Assembly: GCF_023896955.1 (NCBI RefSeq)
Contig: NZ_JAMHIW010000016.1
Coordinates: 1 to 64,000, forward strand
Direction: 5' to 3'
Length of the DNA stretch: 64,000 bases
Origin: Micromonospora sp. RHAY321
GTDB lineage: Bacteria; Actinomycetota; Actinomycetes; Mycobacteriales; Micromonosporaceae
This document shows, in pieces, positions 16,760 to 25,129 of the stretch; position 1 is the first letter of the stretch, and each line of letters starts with the position of its first letter. The position numbers and the translations under genes are program-made. The notes under the pieces were generated by a model. The model saw nothing but the letters and a program-made list of their open reading frames with translations. It was not told the DNA's origin and made no database searches.

Positions 16760-18069
16760 GCCGACCACCCCGTGCCGGCCGGTACGGCCTCGCCCGACGT
16801 CGACGCCTCGGCGGGCAGGGGCAGCCGGGCGCGCACCCGCCAGCCCCCGCCGGGGCGCGGGCCGGTTTCCAGGACGCCGTCCTGGGCGGCGACCCGCTCC
16901 CGCATGCCGATGAGGCCGAGCCCACCGGTGTGCGGCCGAACGCCGGCCCGCCCGTCGTCGCTCACGTCCAGCTCCACGTCGCGCGCCAGGTAGCGGATCC
17001 GTACGTCCAGCAGGCCGGCCTCGGCGTGCTTCAGCGTGTTGGTCACCGCCTCCTGCACCACCCGGTACGCCGTCTGGGAGACCGATGCCGGCAGCGGGAC
17101 CGGGTCGCCGTACACACCGATGGTGGCGGTGAGGCCGGCGGCGCGGGCACGCTCGACCAGCTCGTCGATCCGGTCGACCGTCCCGGTCGACGGGGGTGGA
17201 GCCACCGGGTTGCCGTCGGAGGCGCGCAGCACGCCCAACATCCGGCGCAGCTCGTCGACGGCGGTGCGGGCGCTCTGCTCGATGGCGCTCAGCGCCGCCC
17301 GGGCCTTGCCCGGGTCGCGGTCCCACACCCGCCGGCAGGCGGAGGCCTGCACCCCCATCACCGACACGTGGTGGGCGACCACGTCGTGCAGCTCCCGGGC
17401 GATGCGCACCCGTTCGCCGAGCACCGCCCGCTCGTGGGCCTCGGCCTGCGACCGGCGCAACTCCTCGGCCTGGGCGCGCAGCTCGTGCTCGCGCCGCGCG
17501 GCGACCCAGGAGGTCTCCCCGAAGAAGTACGCGAAGCCGAAGGTCAGCAAGTTGATAAGCACACCGGTGACCATCGCGGCGAGCACGGGGGGCACCGGCC
17601 CGGCGGCGTCGGCGAAGGCATCGTCCGGGATCTGGCCGATGCTCACCGCGTAGTAGATGCCCAGCCAGGCGAACATGGCGGCGATCACGCCGACGCGGAG
17701 CCGGCGGGCCAGCCGGCGGTCCTGCCCCCAGGCGCCGACGGTGTAGATGGCGCTGAACAGCGCCCACGCGGAGAGCTGGGTCTCCGGGGCCGACCGTGCC
17801 TGCGCGGCGATGAACGCCACCGAGACGACCAGCAGCGTGGCGGCCGGCCAGCGCCGCCGCCAGATCAGCGGCAGGGTCACCGCGACGGTCCAGAACAGCT
17901 GCTCCGGCCCGGACGGCGGCGGGCCCAGCATGAACGACCCGGTGCTGTGGGCCAGGGTGAGGCTGACCAGCGCCAGCAGGGTCACCACCAGCGCGGCCCA
18001 GAGATCGATCCGGCGCTGCTCCGGTGTCGGACCCGGGCGGCGCCATTCGTCACGAGGTGCCACGGTCAT
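16756..18069 (-). CDS. Sensor histidine kinase, HisKA_3 (NarL partner)
   Basis: 437 residues from ATG 18069 (MTVAPRDEWRR). Five to six membrane helices occupy residues 25-185, with no large external domain, suggesting sensing in or at the membrane. A short coiled coil (WVAARREHELRAQAEELRRSQAEAH) leads to the HisKA_3 dimerisation domain with the phospho-accepting His in ARELHDVVAHHVSVM. The HATPase domain follows (QEAVTNTLKHA, SDDGRAG, GGLGLIGMRERV). This is the arrangement of DesK/LiaS-type kinases. The next gene is its cognate regulator, overlapping by 4 nt. Confidence 0.92.
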   Translation of the reverse strand: MTVAPRDEWRRPGPTPEQRRIDLWAALVVTLLALVSLTLAHSTGSFMLGPPPSGPEQLFWTVAVTLPLIWRRRWPAATLLVVSVAFIAAQARSAPETQLSAWALFSAIYTVGAWGQDRRLARRLRVGVIAAMFAWLGIYYAVSIGQIPDDAFADAAGPVPPVLAAMVTGVLINLLTFGFAYFFGETSWVAARREHELRAQAEELRRSQAEAHERAVLGERVRIARELHDVVAHHVSVMGVQASACRRVWDRDPGKARAALSAIEQSARTAVDELRRMLGVLRASDGNPVAPPPSTGTVDRIDELVERARAAGLTATIGVYGDPVPLPASVSQTAYRVVQEAVTNTLKHAEAGLLDVRIRYLARDVELDVSDDGRAGVRPHTGGLGLIGMRERVAAQDGVLETGPRPGGGWRVRARLPLPAEASTSGEAVPAGTGWSA

Positions 18070-18206
18070 CCGGGAACGATGCCACGCCGGCCACGCCAAC
18101 CGCCACGGCCGCTCGCCGGCCCGTACGGCGGTGGCCTCCTCCGGTGGACGGGCGGCGGCCCGGCGCGGGGTCCGCGCCGGGCCGCCTGGTCGGCTGCTGC
18201 TCACGC

Positions 18207-19154
18207 TCACGCCGTCTGACGGCGGGTCTTGGTGGCGGTGTCGATCAGGTCCCAGACCAGCACCACGGCCGCGCCCAGGGCGATGGCAGCCCCGAGGGTG
18301 TTCCGGTTGTCCGTTTCCGCCAGCCAGCTCAGTCGATCGCCCAGGGCCGGGTTGAGCAGTCGGTCGGAGAGCGCCAACCACACCACCGGCACCGAGAACG
18401 CCAGGTTGAGCAGGGCCTTCACCCCGAACAGGGTCCAGGTCCAGCGCCCGATCCGGTACTTGACGATCTCGAACACCAGGGTGGCCACCAGCACCGCGAT
18501 CAGCGCCGGCAGCCAGAACGACCACAGCGCGGGGTCGAGGAGCGGGATGTTGCCGCCGTCGGTCTCGTGCACCCAGGACTGGTAGTGCTGGAAGGGCAGG
18601 TAACCGATGGTCAGCACCAGCATGGCGATCGACGCGATGGTGTCGGCCAGGGAGATGTCCTTGTGTGCGGGGACGTCCGGCAGTTGGTCGACGGTCCAGC
18701 CGGGCAGGTCGACGGTGGGTTGGAAGCGCTCGATGAGGGCGAAGGTCAGGGTGAGCCAGAAGGCGATCTGGACGGCCACCTGGATGGCGGTGCCGATGCC
18801 GGTGCCGATGGCCCCGAAGCCCTTGCCGTCCGCCACGTCGATGACCGCGACCACGGTGCCGACGATCGCCGGGATGAACGTGATCAGCAGCTTCAGCAGT
18901 CGCAGCCAGACCAGGTAGTAGGTCGGGCCGATGAGCTGCAGCCGGCGGTCGGCGTACCGGGCGGCCAGCAGGTCGGGGTTGCCCAGCTCGGTGAGCACCT
19001 CCCGCTCCGCGGTGGTGGCGTCCTGGCCGCCGCCGGCACGGTCCTCGATCATGTCTTCGATCGAGGCGCGCAGCTCGGTGGCGATCTCCTCCCGGCGCTG
19101 GGTGGGCACCGAGCGCAGGGTGGCGGCGAGGTAGCGGTCGGTCAGGGTGTTCAT
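18207..19154 (-). CDS. Permease-prefix (HAAS-type) membrane protein, PadR-linked
   Basis: 315 residues from ATG 19154. The first 75 residues are the helical HAAS/permease-prefix domain typical of membrane proteins encoded next to PadR regulators (RYLAATLRSVPTQRREEIATEL). About seven membrane helices follow (for example LLKLLITFIPAIVGTVVAVI and IASIAMLVLTIGYLP). There is no transporter motif, so its activity is unknown; related proteins are thought to sense envelope stress or regulate a partner permease. It overlaps the padR stop by 4 nt (ATGA), so the pair is a coupled two-gene operon. Confidence 0.75.
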   Translation of the reverse strand: MNTLTDRYLAATLRSVPTQRREEIATELRASIEDMIEDRAGGGQDATTAEREVLTELGNPDLLAARYADRRLQLIGPTYYLVWLRLLKLLITFIPAIVGTVVAVIDVADGKGFGAIGTGIGTAIQVAVQIAFWLTLTFALIERFQPTVDLPGWTVDQLPDVPAHKDISLADTIASIAMLVLTIGYLPFQHYQSWVHETDGGNIPLLDPALWSFWLPALIAVLVATLVFEIVKYRIGRWTWTLFGVKALLNLAFSVPVVWLALSDRLLNPALGDRLSWLAETDNRNTLGAAIALGAAVVLVWDLIDTATKTRRQTA

Positions 19155-19492
19155 CGGTCCACTCCTTGGATCAGCCCGGTGATGGAGGTCTGCACGTCGG
19201 CGAGGTCGTCCAGCAGCCGGCTCAGCATCGACTCGCCCTCGTCGCTGGTCCGGTAGAACTTGCGCGGCCGGCTCTCCTCGGTGTTCCACTCGCTGGTCAG
19301 CAGCCCCTGGTCCTCCAGGCGGCGCAGCAGCGGGTAGAGCGTGTTGGCGTCCACCGGGAAGCCGTGGTCGGTGAGCCGTTGCAGTAGTGCGTAGCCGTAG
19401 TCCGGTCGGCGCAGCGCGACCAGGCTGGCCACCACGACGGTGCCTCGACGCAGCTCCTGTAGGTGCGTCTTCAGAACGTCCTCGCTAACCAT
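19151..19492 (-). CDS. PadR-family transcriptional repressor
   Basis: 113-residue winged-helix regulator. The HTH covers residues about 10-75 with the family pattern LRRGTVVVASLVALRRPDYGYALLQRL and LYPLLRRLEDQGLL, followed by the beta-wing (SRPRKFYRTSDEGE) and a short C-terminal dimerisation helix. This is the small PadR-s2 type. Its -10 box is only 7 nt from the ATG and is covered by an inverted repeat, so autorepression is likely. First gene of the operon with the HAAS membrane protein. Confidence 0.9.
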   Translation of the reverse strand: MVSEDVLKTHLQELRRGTVVVASLVALRRPDYGYALLQRLTDHGFPVDANTLYPLLRRLEDQGLLTSEWNTEESRPRKFYRTSDEGESMLSRLLDDLADVQTSITGLIQGVDR

Positions 19493-19529
19493 GTGTCACA
19501 CCATAGTGTGTGCTACACAGTGTTGTCCA
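19492..19529 (-). promoter_or_regulatory. padR promoter with overlapping dyad operator
   Basis: On the minus strand TGGACA (plus 19524-19529), an 18-nt spacer and TATGGT (19500-19505) form a good promoter whose start point would fall at or next to the ATG, giving a leaderless mRNA. CACAC-CATA-GTGTG (19497-19510), inside a longer imperfect TGTGT...ACACA dyad, covers the -10 box, as expected for a repressor site. Confidence 0.55.
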
Positions 19530-19611
19530 CCCCGATAACATCGTGTCTGCTCGGGTCCCGCGAATGTGGCTGTCGGCCGGGTCCTGGATGTGAAGCTGTC
19601 CCCATGGCGGG

Positions 19612-20793
19612 ATGCCGGTGACGAAGGGGACACGTCTGCCGCTGACCCGCGTGTCGAGCGGGTCGCAGCGGGCGGATCTGCTGGAGCTGTTCTTCGACCT
19701 CGCCTTCGTCGCCGGTCTGACGATGACCTCGGCGAAGATGGCGGCCGAGCAGTCCTGGACCGGCATTGGTCAGTCCCTGCTGGCCCTGTCGACGCTCTGG
19801 GCGGTCTGGGTCACCACCACCCTCATCACCGACACCTACAGTCCGCGGAAGCGACCGATCCCGTACCTGGTCCTGGGCGCGATGTTCGGCCTCATGCTGA
19901 TGTCGGCCGCGCTGCCGGCCGCGTTCGGCGACCACGGGCTGATCTTCGGCGGCACCTGGGCCGCCATCAACCTGGGCCGCGGGCTGGCGCTCATCCGGTC
20001 CCTCCGCGGCCGGCAGGAGCAGGAGCGTTCCGTGCGCGCCCTGGTCTGGAACGTCGGCTCGGGCGCCCTCTGGGTGGTCGGCGGCCTGGTGGCCGACCCC
20101 GGGTGGCGGCTGGTCGTGTGGCTGGCCGCGCTGGCCACCGACTACATCGCGTTCGGGTTCCGCTTCCCCATCCCGGGCCGGCCGCCCCTGCCGCAGTACC
20201 AGGTGGCGCCCGAGCACCTCGCCGAGCGGTACCAGCAGATCTACATCCTCACCCTGGGAGAACTGATCCTGGTCAGCGTCCTCAGCCTGAGCCACCAGCC
20301 GTTCACCGCGGCTCGGATCGGCGCCTTCGCCACCGCCTTCCTGACGGCCGTGGTGCTGTGGTGGAGCTACGCACGAGGAGCGGGCGCGACCCTCCGCGCC
20401 GCCATCGAGTCGTCACCCCACCGAGGCCGGCTGGTGCAGACCAACCCGTACGCACACTGGTTGATGGTGGCGGGAGTGGTCGCCACGGCCGCCGGGCTGG
20501 AGCGGGTCATCGCGGAGCCGGGGCAGCCTCCGGGCGGCCCCATGACCGCCCTCATCCTGGGCGGCGCCGGGCTCTTCCTGTGCGGCCGGGTGGTGCTGGA
20601 ACACGAGGTCTACCAGCGCGTGCCGCTGTCACACCTCATCGGCGTCCTCGCGGCGATCGCCCTGGCGCCGTCGGCGGCGCACCTGCCCGGCCTGGCGGTG
20701 AGCGTCGCCGCCGGCCTCGTGCTGCTGGGCGTCGCGGTCGCCGAACTCCTGCGGGCGCGGCGTCATCCGACCGAGGCGCCAGCGATCGCCTGA
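19612..20793 (+). CDS. Low temperature requirement protein A (LtrA) family membrane protein
   Basis: 393 residues with about ten to twelve membrane helices. The LtrA signature is clear: an N-terminal RADLLELFFDLAFVAGLT, a mid-protein ERYQQIYILTLGELILVS, and WWSYARGAG. The family was named for a Listeria mutant unable to grow in the cold; its biochemical role remains unknown. Stands alone, divergent from padR and convergent with the YciO gene. ATG at 19612 is the likely start, though the ribosome-binding site is weak. Confidence 0.85.
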   Translation: MPVTKGTRLPLTRVSSGSQRADLLELFFDLAFVAGLTMTSAKMAAEQSWTGIGQSLLALSTLWAVWVTTTLITDTYSPRKRPIPYLVLGAMFGLMLMSAALPAAFGDHGLIFGGTWAAINLGRGLALIRSLRGRQEQERSVRALVWNVGSGALWVVGGLVADPGWRLVVWLAALATDYIAFGFRFPIPGRPPLPQYQVAPEHLAERYQQIYILTLGELILVSVLSLSHQPFTAARIGAFATAFLTAVVLWWSYARGAGATLRAAIESSPHRGRLVQTNPYAHWLMVAGVVATAAGLERVIAEPGQPPGGPMTALILGGAGLFLCGRVVLEHEVYQRVPLSHLIGVLAAIALAPSAAHLPGLAVSVAAGLVLLGVAVAELLRARRHPTEAPAIA

Positions 20794-20810
20794 CGGCGGC
20801 CGGTCGCGCC

Positions 20811-21431
20811 CTACTCGAAGCGGGACGGGTCTCCCGCGCCCCGGCGCAGGATCTCCGGCTCCGGCCCCGACAGGTCGATCACGGTCGTCGGCTCCTTGCC
20901 GCAGTCGCCGGCGTCGAGCACCGCGTCGAGCTGGTGGTCGAGCCGTTCCTTGATCTCCCATCCCTGGGTCATCGGCTCGTCGTCGCCGGGCAGGACCAGG
21001 GTGCTGGACACCAGCGGCTCGCCCAGCTCGGCCAGCAGCGCCTGGGTGACGGTGTGCCGGGGTACGCGGACGCCGACGGTGCGCTTCTTGGGATGCAGCA
21101 TCCGGCGCGGCACCTCGCGGGTGGCCGGCAGGATGAAGGTGTAGCTGCCCGGGGTGGACGCCTTCACCAGGCGGAAGACCGAGTTGCTGATCTGGACGAA
21201 CTGGCCGAGCTGCGCGAAGTCGCGGCAGACCAGGGTGAAGTGGTGCCGATCGTCGAGGTGGCGAATCTCGCGGATCCGGTCCAGCCCGTCCCGGTTGCCC
21301 AGCTGGATGCCGAGCGCGTAGCAGGAGTCCGTCGGGTAGGCGACCAGCCCACCACCTCGGATCAGGTCGGCGACCTGGCCGATGATCCGGGGCTGCGGGT
21401 TCTCCGGGTGCACGTCGTAGTACCTCGCCAT
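20811..21431 (-). CDS. YciO/YrdC/Sua5-family protein (threonylcarbamoyl-AMP synthase-like)
   Basis: 206 residues with the YrdC fold. The nucleotide/threonine-binding signature appears as GGGLVAYPTDSCYALG (residues 26-41), followed by RHHFTLVCRDF and VGVRVPRH. The segment TPGSYTFILPATREVPRRM matches the YciO subgroup rather than TsaC proper. It could make threonylcarbamoyl-adenylate for tRNA t6A, or be a YciO paralogue of lesser activity; sequence alone does not decide. Divergent from dnaE, which starts 132 nt away. Confidence 0.8.
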   Translation of the reverse strand: MARYYDVHPENPQPRIIGQVADLIRGGGLVAYPTDSCYALGIQLGNRDGLDRIREIRHLDDRHHFTLVCRDFAQLGQFVQISNSVFRLVKASTPGSYTFILPATREVPRRMLHPKKRTVGVRVPRHTVTQALLAELGEPLVSSTLVLPGDDEPMTQGWEIKERLDHQLDAVLDAGDCGKEPTTVIDLSGPEPEILRRGAGDPSRFE

Positions 21432-21563
21432 CCTCCGAGACTAGCTGTGGAGGAGACGCGGACCACCCTCGGCGCGGACGGTGGAGCCGTCGAGATCACC
21501 TCGGTAGGGTAGGTCCCGGTCGGGTCCGACCAACAAGATCCACATCGCCGGGGGGCGCCACGC

Positions 21564-24500
21564 ATGGCCGATTCGTTCGCGCATCTGCATGTGCACACCG
21601 AGTACTCGATGCTCGACGGAGCGGCCCGACTCAAGGACCTGTTCGCCGAGGCCAACCGGCTCGGCATGCCGGCGGTGGCGATCACCGACCACGGCAACAT
21701 GCACGGCGCGAACGACTTCTACAACCAGGCGATGGCCGCCGGGATCACCCCGATCCTGGGCGTCGAGGCGTACGTGGCGCCGGAGTCGCGCTATCACAAG
21801 GCGCGGGTCAAGTGGGGCCGGCCGGAGCAGAAGAGCGACGACATCTCCGGTAACGGCGCGATCACCCACAAGACCATGTGGGCGAAGAACGCGCAGGGCC
21901 TGAAGAACCTCTTCACCCTCAACTCGCGCGCGTCCATGGAGGGGCACTACGTCAAGTGGCCCCGGATGGACATGGAGCTGATCGCCGAGCACGCCGAGGG
22001 CATCATGGCCACCACCGGCTGCCCCTCCGGCGCGGTGCAGACCCGGCTGCGGCTGGGCCAGTTCGACGAGGCCCTCAAGGTCGCCGCCAGCTACCAGGAC
22101 ATCTTCGGCAAGGACAACTACTTCCTGGAGATCATGGACCACGGCCTCTCCATCGAGCGCCGGGTCCGCGAGGGGCTCACCGAGATCGCCCGCAAGCTCG
22201 ACATCCCGCCGGTGGTCACCAACGACTCGCACTACACCCACGAGGCGCAGGCCACCGCGCACGACGTGCTGCTCTGCGTGCAGACCGGCAGCAACATCGA
22301 CGACCCGAACCGGTTCCGGTTCGAGGGCGGCGGCTACTTCATCAAGAGCGCCGACCAGATGCGCGCGGTCGACTCGTCCGAGCTGTGGCAGCAGGGCTGC
22401 CGCAACACCCTGCTGGTCGCCGAGAAGGTCGACCCGAAGGGCATGTTCGAGTTCCACAACCTGATGCCACGCTTCCCGGTCCCCGAGGGCGAGACCGAGG
22501 AGTCCTGGTTCCGCAAGGAGACGTTCGCCGGCCTGGCCCGCCGCTACCCGAACGGCATCCCGGAGGGGCACGTCGTCCAGGCCGAGTACGAGCTGGGCGT
22601 CATCAACCAGATGGGCTTCCCGTCGTACTTCCTCGTGGTCGCCGACTTCATCCAGTGGGCCAAGAGCCAGGGCATCTCGGTGGGCCCGGGTCGTGGTTCG
22701 GCCGCCGGCTCGCTCGTCGCGTACGCGCTGGGCATCACCGACCTGGACCCGATCCAGCACGGCCTGATCTTCGAGCGGTTCCTGAACCCCGAGCGTGTGT
22801 CGATGCCGGATGTCGACATCGACTTCGACGAGCGTCGGCGCGGTGAGGTGATCAAGTACGTCACCGACAAGTGGGGTGAGGACAAGGTCGCCCAGATCGC
22901 GACCTTCGGCACGATCAAGGCGAAGGCCGCGATCAAGGACTCGGCCCGGGTGCTGGGTTTCCCGTACGCGGTCGGCGACCGGATCACCAAGGCGATGCCG
23001 CCGGCCGTGATGGGCAAGGACATCCCGCTCACCGGCATCTTCGACCCGAAGCACCCCCGCTACGCCGAAGCCGGCGAGATCCGTGGCCTGTACGACTCCG
23101 ACCCGGACGTCCGCAAGGTGATCGACACCGCCAAGGGCATCGAGGGCCTGATCCGGCAGACCGGTGTGCACGCCGCGGGCGTCATCATGTCCGCCGAGCC
23201 GATCATCGAGCACATCCCGTTGATGCGCCGCGACGCCGACGGCGCGATCATCACGCAGTTCGACTACCCGACCTGCGAGTCGCTCGGGCTGCTGAAGATG
23301 GACTTCCTCGGCCTGCGCAACCTGACGATCATCGACGACGCGGTCAAGAACATCGAGCTCAACCACGGCAAGAAACTCGACCTGCTGGCCCTGCCGCTGG
23401 ACGACCCGGCCGCCTACGAGCTGCTGGCCCGTGGTGACACCCTCGGCGTGTTCCAGCTCGACGGTGGGCCGATGCGCTCGCTGCTGCGGTTGATGAAGCC
23501 GGACAACTTCGAGGACATCTCCGCCGTCCTGGCGCTGTACCGGCCCGGCCCGATGGGCGTCGACTCGCACACCAACTACGCGCTGCGCAAGAACGGCCTC
23601 CAGGAGATCACGCCGATCCACCCGGAGCTGGAGGAGCCGCTGCGGGAGATCCTGGAACCCACCCACGGCCTGATCGTCTACCAGGAGCAGGTGCAGCGCG
23701 CCGCGCAGATCCTCGCCGGCTACACCCTCGGCCAGGCGGACCTGCTCCGCCGGGCCATGGGTAAGAAGAAGAAGGAGATCCTCGACAAGGAGTTCATCCC
23801 GTTCCGGGACGGCTGCCGCGAGCGCGGCTACTCCGACGAGGCGATCCAGGCGGTGTGGGACGTCCTGGTGCCGTTCGCCGGGTACGCCTTCAACAAGGCG
23901 CACTCGGCCGCGTACGGCCTGGTCTCCTACTGGACCGCGTACCTCAAGGCGCACTACCCGGCCGAGTACATGGCGGGGCTGCTGACCAGCGTCGGCGACG
24001 ACAAGGACAAGATGGCGCTCTACCTGTCCGAGTGTCGACGGATGCGCATCCAGGTGCTGCCGCCGGACGTGAACACCTCCGCCGGGCCGTTCACACCGGT
24101 CGGCAAGGACATCCGGTTCGGTCTGGCCGCCGTGCGCAACGTCGGCGCGAACGTGGTCGCCTCGATCATGCGGTGCCGGGAGGAGAAGGGCGAGTACACC
24201 GACTTCTACGACTTCCTGTCCAAGGTGGACGCGGTGGTCTGCAACAAGAAGACCATCGAATCGCTGATCAAGGCGGGCGCGTTCGACTCCCTCGAACACC
24301 CGCGCAAGGGCCTGCTCGCGGTGCACGCCGACGCCATCGACGCGTACGCCGATGTCAAGCGCAAGGAGGCGGTCGGCCAGTACGACCTCTTCGGCGCCGG
24401 CTTCGGTGACGCCGACACGGGCAGCACGACGGTGATGCCGGTGATCGGCGACAGCGAGTGGGACAAGCGGGACAAGCTGGCCTTCGAGCGCGAGATGCTC

Positions 24501-25094
24501 GGCCTGTACGTCTCGGACCACCCGCTGTTCGGCCTGGAGCACATCCTCGGCGCGGCGGCCGACACCACCATCGCCTCCCTCGCCGAGGACGGCGCGGTGC
24601 CCGACGGCGCGGTCGTCACCCTCGCCGGCATCCTCTCCGGTGTGCAGCGCCGGGTCACCAAGCAGGGCCGGGCCTGGGCCTCGGCCACCCTGGAGGACCT
24701 GGCCGGCGGCGTGGAGACGTTGTTCTTCCCCAACACCTACGAGGTGATCGGGCAGTACATCGCCGAGGACGCGATCGTGGTGGTCAAGGGGCGGGTGGAC
24801 CGCCGCGACGACACCCCACGCATCATGGCGATGGACATGTCCATGCCGGACGTCAGCACCAGCGCCACCAACAAGCCGGTCACCCTCACCATCCCGGTGC
24901 ACCGGTGCACGCCACCGCTGGTGGAACGGCTCAAGGAGACGCTGGTGCTGCACCCCGGCGACACCGAGGTGCACGTCAAGCTGCTCAACGGCGGGCGCAC
25001 CACCACGCTGCGGCTGGGTCCGTTCCGGGTGGCGGCGACCACCGCGCTGATGGGTGACCTGAAGAGCGTCCTCGGCCCGGCCAACGTGAGCTGA
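21564..25094 (+). CDS. dnaE: DNA polymerase III alpha subunit
   Basis: 1176-residue replicative polymerase. The N-terminal PHP domain starts at once (FAHLHVHTEYSMLDGA, ITDHGNMHG) and keeps its metal-binding His and Asp residues, as in actinobacterial DnaE1 with PHP proofreading. The palm carries PGRGSAAGS and the catalytic aspartates in MPDVDIDFDERRR (about residue 415). The fingers (GVHAAGVIMS, YRPGPM), a helix-hairpin-helix region and a C-terminal OB fold (VTLAGILSGVQRR) follow. Full length with no gaps, so this is probably the essential chromosomal polymerase. Convergent with the ABC-F gene. Confidence 0.97.
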   Translation: MADSFAHLHVHTEYSMLDGAARLKDLFAEANRLGMPAVAITDHGNMHGANDFYNQAMAAGITPILGVEAYVAPESRYHKARVKWGRPEQKSDDISGNGAITHKTMWAKNAQGLKNLFTLNSRASMEGHYVKWPRMDMELIAEHAEGIMATTGCPSGAVQTRLRLGQFDEALKVAASYQDIFGKDNYFLEIMDHGLSIERRVREGLTEIARKLDIPPVVTNDSHYTHEAQATAHDVLLCVQTGSNIDDPNRFRFEGGGYFIKSADQMRAVDSSELWQQGCRNTLLVAEKVDPKGMFEFHNLMPRFPVPEGETEESWFRKETFAGLARRYPNGIPEGHVVQAEYELGVINQMGFPSYFLVVADFIQWAKSQGISVGPGRGSAAGSLVAYALGITDLDPIQHGLIFERFLNPERVSMPDVDIDFDERRRGEVIKYVTDKWGEDKVAQIATFGTIKAKAAIKDSARVLGFPYAVGDRITKAMPPAVMGKDIPLTGIFDPKHPRYAEAGEIRGLYDSDPDVRKVIDTAKGIEGLIRQTGVHAAGVIMSAEPIIEHIPLMRRDADGAIITQFDYPTCESLGLLKMDFLGLRNLTIIDDAVKNIELNHGKKLDLLALPLDDPAAYELLARGDTLGVFQLDGGPMRSLLRLMKPDNFEDISAVLALYRPGPMGVDSHTNYALRKNGLQEITPIHPELEEPLREILEPTHGLIVYQEQVQRAAQILAGYTLGQADLLRRAMGKKKKEILDKEFIPFRDGCRERGYSDEAIQAVWDVLVPFAGYAFNKAHSAAYGLVSYWTAYLKAHYPAEYMAGLLTSVGDDKDKMALYLSECRRMRIQVLPPDVNTSAGPFTPVGKDIRFGLAAVRNVGANVVASIMRCREEKGEYTDFYDFLSKVDAVVCNKKTIESLIKAGAFDSLEHPRKGLLAVHADAIDAYADVKRKEAVGQYDLFGAGFGDADTGSTTVMPVIGDSEWDKRDKLAFEREMLGLYVSDHPLFGLEHILGAAADTTIASLAEDGAVPDGAVVTLAGILSGVQRRVTKQGRAWASATLEDLAGGVETLFFPNTYEVIGQYIAEDAIVVVKGRVDRRDDTPRIMAMDMSMPDVSTSATNKPVTLTIPVHRCTPPLVERLKETLVLHPGDTEVHVKLLNGGRTTTLRLGPFRVAATTALMGDLKSVLGPANVS

Positions 25095-25129
25095 CCGGGC
25101 CGGGACGCCCGCCGGGCTCAGCCCCGGTC
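25093..25129. terminator. Possible bidirectional terminator between dnaE and the ABC-F gene
   Basis: GACCGGG (25093-25099) pairs with CCCGGTC (25123-25129) around a GC-rich interior at the convergent junction. Both arms touch coding sequence. No T-tract; weak support. Confidence 0.3.
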
